Made by a program: the position numbers and the translations under genes. Positions 48,289 through 57,293 of a DNA stretch of 64,000 nucleotides are shown here, piece after piece. Under the pieces are notes generated by a model. The model was not told the DNA's origin and made no database searches. It saw nothing but the letters and a program-made list of their open reading frames with translations. Positions within the stretch are counted from its first letter, which is position 1; every line of letters begins with the position of its first letter. The stretch is from Planctomycetota bacterium (GTDB lineage: Bacteria; Planctomycetota; SZUA-567; H5-PLA8), in the NCBI GenBank assembly GCA_027493525.1, contig JAOSKN010000003.1, positions 1,426,001 to 1,490,000 of the forward strand, written 5' to 3'.

Positions 48289-49497
48289 ATGTCCGACGGG
48301 AAGCGCATTCTGGTGGCCGATAAGTTTCCGGATTCGGGCCTGAAGCGGCTGAAGTCGCGCGGGCTGGAGGTGAAGTACGAGCCCGACCTGGCGCCCGAGA
48401 AGCTGCCGGGGCTGCTCGAGGGCGTCGCCGTGCTGGTCGTGCGCAGCACCAAGGTGAAGGCCGAGGCCATCGCGGCCGGGAAGGATTTGCAGCTCATCGT
48501 CCGCGCCGGCGCAGGAACGGACAACATCGATACCGCCAAGGCCAGCACGCTGGGCATCTACGTCGCCAACTGCCCCGGGCGGAACGCGGCGGCGGTGGCG
48601 GAACTGGCCCTGGGCCTGCTGCTGGCGGCCGACCGGCGCATCCCGCAGGCCACCGCGGACCTCAAGGCCGGCACGTGGAACAAGAAAGAGTACGGCAAGG
48701 CCGACGGCATCAAGGGGCGCACGCTGGGGGTGCTGGGCCTGGGCGGGATCGGGCAACTCGTGATCGAGCGCGCGCAGGCCTTCGGGATGAAGATCGTCGC
48801 CTGGAGCCGCTCGCTGACCCCCGAGCGCGCGGAGGAACTGGGCGTGCGGTACGCCGCCACGCCGCTGGACGTCGCGCGGGCCGCCGACGCCGTCACGCTC
48901 CACGTCGCCTACGGCAAAGAGACGCACCACCTGGTCGGGGAAGCTTTCCTCGCCGCGATGAAGCCGCGCGCGATCCTGGTCAACACCTCGCGCGGGGCGG
49001 TCGTCGACGAGGCGGCCCTGCGCAAGGCCATCGCCGAGAAGGGCATCCGGCCCGCGCTGGACGTCTTCGAAGCGGAGCCCGCCGCCGCGGCGGGCCCCGT
49101 GGACCTGGCCGTGGCGAAGGAAGCCTCGTTCGTCGGCACGCCGCACATCGGCGCCTCCACCGAGCAGGCGCAGGAGGCGATCGCCGAAGAAGCCGTGCGG
49201 ATCGTGGAGGCTTTCCTGGCGACCGGCGAAGTGCCGAATTGCGTGAACCTGGCCGAGCGCACGCCCGCCCGCTACCTGCTCGCGGTGCGACACTACGATC
49301 GCGTGGGCGTGCTGGCGGGGATCTTCGACGAACTGCGGGGCGGCGGGATCAACGTCCAGCGCACCAGCAACATCGTCTTCCTGGGCGCGGAAGCCGCGGT
49401 GGCGCGGATCGAACTGGACTCGGAGCCCCAACCCGCGACGCTCGCGAAGCTTCGCGCGCAGGAGCACGTGCTGAGCGTGGAACTGGTGCCGCTGTAG
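48289..49497 (+). CDS. serA: D-3-phosphoglycerate dehydrogenase
   Basis: SerA oxidises 3-phosphoglycerate at the first step of serine synthesis. The 402-residue product has VRAGAGTDNIDTAKAS and the Rossmann motif TLGVLGLGGIGQLVIERA. Active-site blocks include LVNTSRGAVVDEAAL (Arg), LDVFEAEP (Glu) and VGTPHIGASTEQAQEA (His). A C-terminal ACT-like domain (VGVLAGIFDELRGGGINVQ) should bind serine. GGGAGG precedes the ATG. Confidence 0.95.
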   Translation: MSDGKRILVADKFPDSGLKRLKSRGLEVKYEPDLAPEKLPGLLEGVAVLVVRSTKVKAEAIAAGKDLQLIVRAGAGTDNIDTAKASTLGIYVANCPGRNAAAVAELALGLLLAADRRIPQATADLKAGTWNKKEYGKADGIKGRTLGVLGLGGIGQLVIERAQAFGMKIVAWSRSLTPERAEELGVRYAATPLDVARAADAVTLHVAYGKETHHLVGEAFLAAMKPRAILVNTSRGAVVDEAALRKAIAEKGIRPALDVFEAEPAAAAGPVDLAVAKEASFVGTPHIGASTEQAQEAIAEEAVRIVEAFLATGEVPNCVNLAERTPARYLLAVRHYDRVGVLAGIFDELRGGGINVQRTSNIVFLGAEAAVARIELDSEPQPATLAKLRAQEHVLSVELVPL

Positions 49498-49556
49498 CAA
49501 GGGACTGCGTTTCGTGGTCCGAATCCACCGGGAGTATCCAGAACGCAGGCGCGCGT

Positions 49557-50039
49557 TCAACCCCGGCCGCGCAGGGCGCTCTTCTTGCGCAGGACGCGGC
49601 CGGCGAGGCGGGCGATCTCCTTGTTGGCCTCGGAGAGCCGTTCGGCCAGCAGGTGCGCCAGATTCGCGGTGATCTGCATGGCGATCGGATCCTGCCGCCC
49701 CATTTTCTGCCGGTAGATCTCGGTCGGCAGCACGCCGCAGATGCACGGCGCCATCGCGCGAATCGTGGACGAGCGCGGCTCGTCGGTGAGCAAGGCCATC
49801 TCGCCGAAGAAATTCGGCGCTTCGAGTTCGGCGAGCCGGAAGTGCCCCTTCGAGGAACTCTTGATCACGCCGACCTTGCCGCGGCAGAGCATGTAGAGCC
49901 CGTCGGAAGCCTGCCCTTCGCGAAAGAGGATCTGCTGCTCGGGGTAATCGCGCCGCTGCAGCCAGGCCATCAACTCGTCCACCTGGGACTTGGTGAGCCC
50001 CTGGAAAATATTGATCTTGGGGACGGTACGCTTGAGCAT
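49557..50039 (-). CDS. Cyclic-nucleotide-binding (CRP/FNR-like cNMP) domain protein
   Basis: The 160-residue product is essentially one cNMP-binding fold: IFQGLTKSQVDELMAWLQ, ILFREGQASDGLYMLCRGKVGV and the phosphate-binding cassette FGEMALLTDEPRSSTIRA. No DNA-binding helix follows, so it is a ligand sensor or adaptor rather than a classical transcription factor. Its partner is unknown. Confidence 0.9.
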   Translation of the reverse strand: MLKRTVPKINIFQGLTKSQVDELMAWLQRRDYPEQQILFREGQASDGLYMLCRGKVGVIKSSSKGHFRLAELEAPNFFGEMALLTDEPRSSTIRAMAPCICGVLPTEIYRQKMGRQDPIAMQITANLAHLLAERLSEANKEIARLAGRVLRKKSALRGRG

Positions 50040-50140
50040 GTCGCGGCCTCCGCTGGCGGCATTGTCGTTTCAGGCGAGTCGATGAACGAAATCATGCTAA
50101 CGCGGGGCGCGCGGCCTTCCAGGACCGGATGCGCTTTGCG

Positions 50141-52192
50141 TCACCCGCCCAAAGCCTTGAGCCGGCCCTTGGCGAACTCGATCTCGCGGGCCGCCCCGGC
50201 GGGAGCGAACTCCACGAAGCGCCGGTAGAACTGGAGTGCCTTGGCCTGCTGGTAGGATTTGTCGGCCGCGACCGCGGCGTTGTAGGCCAGCGGCGCGGAG
50301 CGGGGATCGGCGCGCAATCCCGCCTCGGCGGCGGCCAGCGCGTCGGGAAAGCGGGAGAGCGAGAGGAGCGCCATGGACTTGTTGACGTGGCCCTGCGCGA
50401 GGCCGGCGTTCGCGCGCAGCGCCGCGTCGCTGGCGCCGACCGCCTCCTGGAAGCGCTTGAGCTGGATCAGCGCGAAGGCCTTGTTGGACCAGCCCAGCGC
50501 GAACTGAGGATCGTAGCGCACCGCGGTCTCGTGGCAGGCGAGGGCCTCGTCCCAGCGCCCCAGCCGCCCGAGACGGTTGCCCTTGTTGGTCCAGACGACG
50601 GGGTTCCGCGGCGCCAGCCGCAACGCTTCTTCGAGCTTGGCCAGGGCATCGGCGTGGCGGCCCTGGTTGCCGAGGGCGGTGGCCTCGTCGATGAGCTTCA
50701 CGGCCTCGGCGCTGGCCGTGACGTCGGTCTTGACGACCTCGAGCCGGTCGCCGGCGTTTGCGGGCTGCTTCGGCACCTCGGCGGGCAGCCCGGCGGCGGA
50801 ACCTCGTTGCGGCGCGGGCGCACCGCACCGCGCGGCCAGCCGCTCGGCGATGCGGAAGACCTCTTCGTGCTGCGGGGCGCGCGCGAGTTCCCCGTAACGC
50901 CGCCAGCTCGCGACGGACGCTTCGTGCCGTCCCAACTCGTCCTCGACGAATCCCCGCTCGAACCAGGCCGCGCCGTAATGGGCTTCGATCTCGCTGCACT
51001 TCACCAGGCACGCCAGCGCTTCTTCCCTGCGGCCCAGCGCGCGCAGGACGCGGCCCTTGACGCACCAGGCCGGGTGGTCGCGCTCGTCTTTCCGCAGGGC
51101 CTCCTCGACCAACGCGAGGGCTTCGTCCGGCCGCTGGAGTTGCAGCAGGCAGTCGGCCAGCCCGCGGCGGGCGGGACCGTCGCCGGGCTCGAGTTCGAGC
51201 ACCTTCCGGTACGCGGCCTGCGCGGCGTCGAACTGCTTCAGCGAGACGTGCGCGTCGCCCTTGAGCGCCCACCAGACGGTCGACTCGGGCTTTTGCGCGA
51301 GAAAGTAGTCCAAGGTGGGTAGCGCCTTGGCCGCGCCATCCGAGCCCTCGTGCACGAGGCTGATCGCCTCCAGCAGCGTAACCTGCGGTTGCGCGAAGCC
51401 CGGCTGCGCGATTCGCTCCAGGAAACCGCGTACCTTTCCGATCAGTTCCGCGTCCTTGTTCGGGTCGGCGTACTCGAGGGCCTTGTGCCAGCATTCGTGC
51501 GCGCGCGGCATCTGCTGCTTATCCACGAGCATGCAGCCGAGGGAGGACCAGGCGAGCGGATGCCGCGGGGCCAGGCGCGTCGCGCGTTCGTAGAACCGGA
51601 TGGCGTCGTCGGTACGGTCCATGGCGGCCAGGTCGTTGCCGAAGCTGACCCACTCGTCGGGCTCGTTCGGCGCGCAGGGCAGGCCCTCGCCCGGCTTGAG
51701 CGGGGCGAACATCTCCTCGGGCGTGCAGACGCGCCCCTGGGTCGCCAAGGACGCCCGCGTGCGCTGAATCATCATGCGGATCTGGTCGAACCAGGGCAGG
51801 AGTTGCTCGTTGCCGTACTTGAGCCGCTTGTAGACGCGCATGAACGAGAGCGCCGAATGGTCGCCGGGCGGCATCACGACGCCGGCCGAGTACGGATAGG
51901 CGTTGGTATTGATCACCTCCCGCCAAACCCCGCCGTAGAGGCGCCTGAACACTTCGCCCACGTAGCAGCCGACGTTCCAGATGGCTTGCATCTGTTCCTG
52001 GCTGGGCGTGAAGTCGGCGCCTTCCGGAACCGCGGGCTGCGTCCCGAAGGACAGGTCGATGACGATGTCGAGCGCGGCCACGCTGGCGGGGCTGAAGTCG
52101 GCGCGAAACTTGGCGTGCTGTCGCAAAAGATTCGCGTAGTTTTCCGCGATGGCCTGGTAATCGTGTTGAGGCCGTGGTGGATTGGCGCTCAT
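50141..52192 (-). CDS. Tetratricopeptide-repeat protein
   Basis: The 683-residue product has a unique N-terminal domain of about 180 residues (HDYQAIAENYANLLRQHAKF) and then many TPR units such as AYRKVLELEPGDGPARRGLA and ALACHETAVRYDPQFALGWS. TPRs form a scaffold for protein partners. No signal peptide is visible. It lies upstream of the cNMP-binding gene on the same strand, with a 101-bp gap. Copy 2 of the palindromic element lies 39 bases upstream of the start. Confidence 0.85.
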   Translation of the reverse strand: MSANPPRPQHDYQAIAENYANLLRQHAKFRADFSPASVAALDIVIDLSFGTQPAVPEGADFTPSQEQMQAIWNVGCYVGEVFRRLYGGVWREVINTNAYPYSAGVVMPPGDHSALSFMRVYKRLKYGNEQLLPWFDQIRMMIQRTRASLATQGRVCTPEEMFAPLKPGEGLPCAPNEPDEWVSFGNDLAAMDRTDDAIRFYERATRLAPRHPLAWSSLGCMLVDKQQMPRAHECWHKALEYADPNKDAELIGKVRGFLERIAQPGFAQPQVTLLEAISLVHEGSDGAAKALPTLDYFLAQKPESTVWWALKGDAHVSLKQFDAAQAAYRKVLELEPGDGPARRGLADCLLQLQRPDEALALVEEALRKDERDHPAWCVKGRVLRALGRREEALACLVKCSEIEAHYGAAWFERGFVEDELGRHEASVASWRRYGELARAPQHEEVFRIAERLAARCGAPAPQRGSAAGLPAEVPKQPANAGDRLEVVKTDVTASAEAVKLIDEATALGNQGRHADALAKLEEALRLAPRNPVVWTNKGNRLGRLGRWDEALACHETAVRYDPQFALGWSNKAFALIQLKRFQEAVGASDAALRANAGLAQGHVNKSMALLSLSRFPDALAAAEAGLRADPRSAPLAYNAAVAADKSYQQAKALQFYRRFVEFAPAGAAREIEFAKGRLKALGG

Positions 52193-52230
52193 CGGTCATG
52201 CCCTGCCTGGATCGTCCCTTCATACCCGCT

Positions 52231-52360
52231 GGCAGCCCGTTGAAAAGGGGGCCGTGGTCAGAAAACGAGCGATTTTTTATCCAGACCGATCGCGCCGAGA
52301 GAACATATCGGGACGAAGATCTGTGACCGAGACGCAACGTAGAGCCGGGGCAAAAGGCCC
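52231..52360. repeat. Palindromic dispersed element, copy 2 (partial)
   Basis: Starts GGCAGCCCGTTGAAAAGGGG, identical to the reversed right arm of the element at 23221-23380. It continues in parallel through TCCAGACCGA, GAACAT, CTGTGAC, CGCAACG and GGGCAAAA. The far arm has diverged. It lies between the TPR gene and the Rieske gene, in the promoter region of the TPR gene. Confidence 0.75.
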
Positions 52361-52404
52361 TGCGCCGCGGGTAAGAAACTTCCGCGGCGCGGTACTAAAC
52401 GGCG

Positions 52405-52860
52405 CTACTTTCCGGCGTCCTTCGGCTTCGCCCAGTCCGGGAGCGGGGCGAAGGTGCCTTCGGCGACCCGCTTGCCGGTGGTGACGAAGATATTGCCGGC
52501 GGCGTCGACGCGAACCTGGAACCCCCGCAACGCGCGCGTGGCGGGGCCGTTGGTGGGCTTGCCGGCCAGGTCGAACTGACTGCCGTGGAGCGGGCAGACG
52601 ATCCCGCCGTCGGGTCCGACGGCCAACGGCGTATGGCGGTGGGTGCAGACGCGCGGATAGCAGGCGATGCCGCGGTCGGTGCGCACCAGGATCAGGTCGG
52701 GGTCGTCGTACTCCTTGGCCGAGTTGTTCGGCAGCGCCATCAGGTTGGCAAGTTTGCGCTCCTTCTCATCGTCGTCGCCGGCCCGTGCCGGACACGCCTG
52801 CAAGGCGGCGCAGCCGGCCGCGGCTCGCGCCAGCCAGGCGAGGCAATCGCGGCGCGTCAT
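52405..52860 (-). CDS. Rieske [2Fe-2S] protein, exported
   Basis: The 151-residue product (ATG at 52858-52860 behind GGAGGT) has a twin-arginine-like start (MTRRDCLAWLARAAAG) and a Rieske cluster. The ligand motifs are CTHRHTPLAVG and CPLHGSQFDLAG (C-x-H and C-x2-H). It is probably an electron carrier in the periplasm. It is the last gene of a porin-unknown-Rieske run on the minus strand, a context without an obvious terminal acceptor. Confidence 0.9.
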   Translation of the reverse strand: MTRRDCLAWLARAAAGCAALQACPARAGDDDEKERKLANLMALPNNSAKEYDDPDLILVRTDRGIACYPRVCTHRHTPLAVGPDGGIVCPLHGSQFDLAGKPTNGPATRALRGFQVRVDAAGNIFVTTGKRVAEGTFAPLPDWAKPKDAGK

Positions 52861-52901
52861 GGGGCGCACCTCCCCGGAATCGGACACGCTCTACCCCCCA
52901 C

Positions 52902-53324
52902 CTATCCGGCCAGGCCGCGCTCGCGCGGCGCTCGCGGATCCCACTGGTATCCTGCCGACTCAAGCAGCAGGTAAGGCATCCAAACCTGCCACGGCGGCAG
53001 CATGACGTCGAGCGCGGCCTCGACGCGCTTTCCGGCGCAGCAGTAGCAGCAGAAGCGCTGCGTGAGCCCCGCGACCCAGAGTTCGAACTTCCCGTCGGTC
53101 TGACGGCAGGGCGTGATCAGGCTGAGCGCTCCGGCGGCCGGGTGGCTTCCCAACAACTGCAACGGCGTGCGCGACTGCATATAGAGGCTGGCATATTCCG
53201 GGCGGCGGCGGTCGTAGCCCAGAATCTTCCAGCCGCCCCACGGTTCGATCACGCAGCGCATGTGGCTGCGGTGGAGGCGCGGCGGCGGCAGGTCGAATCT
53301 CCCCGATTCGCTCCGGCACTCCAT
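52902..53324 (-). CDS. Hypothetical protein with a CCYCC cysteine cluster
   Basis: The 140-residue product starts behind GGGAGG at good spacing. A cysteine cluster (RFCCYCCAGKRV) in the C-terminal half may bind metal or a cofactor. No domain was recognised. It lies between the porin and the Rieske genes and likely shares their transcript. Confidence 0.6.
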   Translation of the reverse strand: MECRSESGRFDLPPPRLHRSHMRCVIEPWGGWKILGYDRRRPEYASLYMQSRTPLQLLGSHPAAGALSLITPCRQTDGKFELWVAGLTQRFCCYCCAGKRVEAALDVMLPPWQVWMPYLLLESAGYQWDPRAPRERGLAG

Positions 53325-53354
53325 GGCCCGGCCTCCCGTATCGCCCAGTCCCGC

Positions 53355-54806
53355 TCAAAAACCGACCGCGACGCTGAAGAGGAAGGCGTCCGTCTCGTCG
53401 TTCGCGCCCGACTCGCTCAACGTGGTCCCTTGGCGCGTGGAGGGGCTCCAGTCCATCTGGTAGTCGAACTTGAAGACGGTGCGCGGAATCGGCCGGTAAG
53501 AGAGCCCCAGGGTCAGGCGCCGGAGATCGCGCTGGTCGAAATTGTCGAGGGCCAGGTCCACATAATCGAAGCGCACGGCGGCGACGAGCTTGGGATCCTT
53601 GTAGGTGTCCTTCCCGAATGGCGTGCTGTTGATAAAGCTGGGCCAGAAGCTGTAGTACGCCTCGGTATAGAACCCGAACGCCTGCTGGCCCTCGCCGCCA
53701 ACCGTGCGGCCTGCGGGAGCATGAGCCATGGCCGCCTCTCCACGGAAGCCGAAGTCGCCGCGCTCGAAGGTGAGATCCGCCGACCAGATCTGCACGGTGC
53801 CGGCGTCGGCATTGTAATAAACATCGGGCGTGTTGGGGTCGCCGTCGTCGTCGAAAAGCCCCTTGGCGCCGTCGAAGCCGCTAAAATACCCGCCGATGCC
53901 GATTTCGAGGTGGTCGGCGAGCCAGGACGCGCTGCGCGCCGGCTCGAAGGCCACGCGGAAGGCCCCCGCCTTCTTGCTGTCGTAAATCGGCGCGTCGCCG
54001 TTCAAACGCAGGCTGCGCAAGCCGCCGCCCACCGAAATGCGGTCCGCGCGTCCGGGATTAAACAGGTACGCCTCATATTCGATGCCGATCGCGTCGGTAT
54101 CGAGCAACTGCCCGTGGAACCCAACACCTTCCTCCCACCACGTCGTAGGCGTGATCCGGCGGCTTATAAGGGGGCGATCCACGAAATTGTTGGTCCAGGC
54201 TTCGTGATAGAGATTGTACCTGCTGGTCGGCACCAGGATCTGCCCGGCTCGGAAGACCAACTCGTCCAGGACCTTGAAGTCGACCCAAGCCTGTTCGAGT
54301 TCGAGTTCGCCTTCGGTCGTGCCCGGTCCGGAGATAACCGCGCCGTGCTCGTACTCCAGTTCCATGTAGAACTGAATGTTCTCGTGAAGTTGCGCCCCGA
54401 ATTCGAGGATCGTGCGCAACTGATCGAAGCGGGAAATCGTGTCGCCACGATCCACGTAAGTAAACTCCGTGTAGCCCCCGATGGTCATGTCCGTGGCCGA
54501 ACGGACGGACGTACTGGCACTGGAAAAGAACCGCTCGGAAATCGGCGTCCGATCCGGGTCCGAGCCCAGCGCCTTGTCGATGCCTTCCTGAATCTTCGTC
54601 TCGCGCACCGCGGTGTCGCGCTGCGAGGTCAGCGTCTTGACCTGCGTTTCCAGGTTGGCGATGCGGGATTCGTAGGCTTCGCGCATGGCCTGGATCTGGG
54701 CCATGAGATCCGCCATGCCGGCTTCGCCGCCCCGCGCCACGGCACAGGCCGACAGAGCCAGCGCGCAACCGAACAGCCCCCACCACTTAGCCTTCGCACC
54801 GCACAT
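53355..54806 (-). CDS. Outer-membrane porin-like protein
   Basis: From the ATG at 54804-54806 (behind GGAGGGG) the product has a signal peptide (MCGAKAKWWGLFGCALALSA), a short coiled-coil (MAQIQAMREAYESRIANLET) typical of trimeric porins, and a long beta-barrel-like region. It ends in a C-terminal aromatic (FSVAVGF), a sign of outer-membrane insertion. It resembles phosphate/polysaccharide-selective porins. It diverges from the GntR regulator and could import sulfated sugar products. Confidence 0.88.
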   Translation of the reverse strand: MCGAKAKWWGLFGCALALSACAVARGGEAGMADLMAQIQAMREAYESRIANLETQVKTLTSQRDTAVRETKIQEGIDKALGSDPDRTPISERFFSSASTSVRSATDMTIGGYTEFTYVDRGDTISRFDQLRTILEFGAQLHENIQFYMELEYEHGAVISGPGTTEGELELEQAWVDFKVLDELVFRAGQILVPTSRYNLYHEAWTNNFVDRPLISRRITPTTWWEEGVGFHGQLLDTDAIGIEYEAYLFNPGRADRISVGGGLRSLRLNGDAPIYDSKKAGAFRVAFEPARSASWLADHLEIGIGGYFSGFDGAKGLFDDDGDPNTPDVYYNADAGTVQIWSADLTFERGDFGFRGEAAMAHAPAGRTVGGEGQQAFGFYTEAYYSFWPSFINSTPFGKDTYKDPKLVAAVRFDYVDLALDNFDQRDLRRLTLGLSYRPIPRTVFKFDYQMDWSPSTRQGTTLSESGANDETDAFLFSVAVGF

Positions 54807-54840
54807 CGGATCCCCTCCCGCAATGAGATTGAGACGCACT

Positions 54841-55008
54841 GAGCGATCTCATCAACTGAGATTTATTCTCAGAAAACATATTCATACCATTACTCTCAAA
54901 AATTATCAATCAATATGCGAACCATTCTCAACAATTATTCTCAGGAGACATTCGAACTGCCAATCCAAATTTGCTTGCCATATTTGCATACATATTGTAT
55001 ACAATTCT
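54841..55008. promoter_or_regulatory. Divergent regulatory region with GntR operator and repeated ATTCTCA motifs
   Basis: ATTGTATACAAT (54994-55005), a perfect palindrome matching the GTATAC core of many GntR/FadR operators, touches the gntR start codon. Further in, CTGAGA-N5-TCTCAG lies at 54856-54872, and TTCTCA/CTCTCA-type motifs recur about four times. The whole stretch is AT-rich between porin and gntR. The palindrome position fits autorepression; the other motifs fit the porin promoter. Confidence 0.6.
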
Positions 55009-55659
55009 ATGCCCATTACAGCAGAAACCACACAACTCTCTCTGGCGGAACAGATAGAGGAGGAAATCCTCGCCGGCGACCTGGCTCCAGGCAGCCACCT
55101 TGCTGAAGTCAAACTGGCCCAGCGCTTTGGCGTCAGCCGGACCCCCTTGCGACAGGCCTTGGCGAAGCTGGCCGAGATGGGTTGGGTGCGACTGGTGCCC
55201 AACGTTGGGGCGTTCGTGCGCGAGATTCCCGCCCGCGAAGTCGCCGAACTGTTCCATGTCCGCGAGCAGCTCGAGGGCCTCGCGGCCGAGCTCCTGGCCT
55301 CGCACTGGAACGACGAGCTGTCCGCGCGGCTCCAGGGGCTTGCAGACGCCTACCGCGAGCACCGGCTTGCGGGGCGCTATTACGAGACGCGCATGGCCAA
55401 CTGCCTCTTCCACCGCGCGATCGTGGACGCCAGCGGCTGCGAGGCCTTGGCTGAGACGGTCACGCGCATGCGGCTGATCCTGCGCAGCGAGATGGCGCGG
55501 CATCCGTTCGAACCGCAGCTCGGGCAGACGCCGCCGGACGCGGCCGTGACGCATTACGACCTGCTCGACGCGCTGGCATCGGGACAGCCGAGGCAGGCCC
55601 GCGAGGCCGCGGTGCGGCACCTGGAGCAGGTCCGCGTGCGCCTGCTGGGGCTGGGTTGA
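55009..55659 (+). CDS. GntR-family (FadR/FCD-type) transcriptional regulator
   Basis: The 216-residue product has a winged helix, SLAEQIEEEILAGDLAPGSHL then LAQRFGVSRTPLRQALAKLAEMG, followed by an FCD ligand domain with LFHRAIVDASGCEAL. It sits 3 bases before a sulfatase gene and divergent from the porin, so it probably controls both. The palindrome ATTGTATACAAT at its start is the likely binding site. Confidence 0.92.
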   Translation: MPITAETTQLSLAEQIEEEILAGDLAPGSHLAEVKLAQRFGVSRTPLRQALAKLAEMGWVRLVPNVGAFVREIPAREVAELFHVREQLEGLAAELLASHWNDELSARLQGLADAYREHRLAGRYYETRMANCLFHRAIVDASGCEALAETVTRMRLILRSEMARHPFEPQLGQTPPDAAVTHYDLLDALASGQPRQAREAAVRHLEQVRVRLLGLG

Positions 55660-55662
55660 ACC

Positions 55663-57170
55663 ATGAACGTCATCTTCATCCTGCTCGACACGCTGCGCCG
55701 CGACCACCTGGGTTGCTACGGCAACTCGTGGATCAAGACGCCGAACCTCGATGCCTTCGCCGCGCGCGGGTGACGTTCGAAAACGCGTACTTGGGATCGA
55801 GCCCCTGCATGCCGGCGCGGAGGGACATCCTGACCGGGCGCTTCGAATTCCCCTTCCGCGGCTGGGGCCCGCTGGAGCACGGCGACCGCGACCTCCCCGG
55901 CGCGCTCACCAAAGCCGGCCGCCCGACGTACCTCATCACCGACCACTACCACCTCTTCGAGCACGGCAGCGGAAACTATCACTTCCACTTCAACGGCTGG
56001 CAGTTCATCCGCGGGCACGAAAACGACGCCTGGGAAACCGACCCTTCGATCGAGCCGCGCTGGCCGGCCCCCGAGAAAACTAAGTGCCACTTCCGCTGGG
56101 CGCAGTACTGGCGCAACACGGCCAAGTGGCGCGCGCCCGACGGAACCTGGGCCGACGAGCGCGACACGTTCACCGCGCAGACCTTCCGCGCCGCCGGCGA
56201 GTGGCTCGAGCGCAACCGCGGGCTGCATGACAAGGATTTCTTCCTGACCATCGACCACTTCGATCCGCACGAGCCCTTCGACCCGCCGGCGCCTTACGAC
56301 ACCCTGTACACGGACGGCGAGATTCCCGCCGAGCGCGTGCGCTGGCCGATCTACGGGAAAGCCGACCGCTACACCGAAGCCGAGCTGCGCGACATCCGCG
56401 CGCTCTACGCCGGCAAGGTCTCGCTGGTGGACGCCTGGTTCGGGCACTTCATGCGGAAGCTCGAGGAACTGAAGCTGCTCGAGACGACGGCGGTGGTCGT
56501 CACTACCGACCACGGGCACCTCTTCGGCGAGCACGGCATGATCGGAAAGCCCGGCAGCGGACATGGCGACAGCACGCTCTACCAGCCCATGGCGCACATC
56601 CCGCTGATGGTTTATCACCCGGACTTCAAGAGCCAGGCCGGCGCGCGGCGGACGCAGCTCGTCCAGCCCGTGGATCACTACCCGACAATCCTTGAGACGC
56701 TGGGCGTCGCGCAAGACGGCCAGAGACTGCACGGCCGCTCGCTGCTCCCGCTGCTGGGTTCGAGCGAGGCGAAGAACCGCGAGTACGCGTGCTTCGGGAA
56801 GTACGGCGAGGCAATCCACGTCACCGACGGCGCATGGACGCTGGCCAAGTGGCCGCCCGACCGAGAGCGGAACGAGCCGCTCTACTGGTACTCCGCGCAC
56901 CCGCCGGAGTTCATCGTCCCGCGGGGCCTTGGCCCGTTCGACGGCGCGCGGCTGCGTTATCCCGTCGATCACGTCCGCGGCCCGGCCGACGACGGGCTCT
57001 GGTTCCTCCCCGAGGACTACGCGCAGGAGCGGAATGTAGCCGCCGAAAGGCCGCGGGAATACGCACGGTTGCGCGGAGCGTTGGGCCAGTTTCTGAGTGA
57101 AGTTAAAGCGCCCGGCGAACAGGGCGTGAGATTGGGAATCGCGGACGGAAACGTGAAACGTGAAACGTGA
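55663..57170 (+). CDS. Sulfatase with C-x-P-x-R active site (frameshifted)
   Basis: The product begins MNVIFILLDTLRRDHLGCYG, the sulfatase metal-binding start. After a break at G3 55768-55770 it resumes TFENAYLGSSPCMPARRDILTG, with a formylglycine motif CMPAR. One added G restores AARGVTFENAY and 502 residues. Later blocks: FFLTIDHFDPHEPFDPP and VVVTTDHGHLFGEHG. The stop codon lies within the GTGAAAC heptamer array, so the last residues (NVKRET) are repeat-encoded. It follows the GntR gene directly. Confidence 0.87.
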
Positions 57171-57258
57171 AACGTGAAACGTGAAACGTGAAACGTAAAA
57201 AAACACGAGAAGCGGCCGCTTTCAAGCCTTTTCACGTTTTACGTTTTACGTTTCAAGC
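57153..57258. repeat. Inverted heptamer arrays (GTGAAAC / TTTACGT) around the end of the sulfatase gene
   Basis: Six GTGAAAC units (57153-57194) are followed, after about 36 bases, by TTCACGT, TTTACGT, TTTACGT, TTCAAGC (57231-57258). The two arms are imperfect inverses and could fold as a long hairpin. The sulfatase stop codon is inside the first array. The second array ends about 35 bases from the next sulfatase-family start. Confidence 0.85.
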
Positions 57259-57293
57259 AACCGCCGAATTATAATCATTTAAGGAGCATTGCC

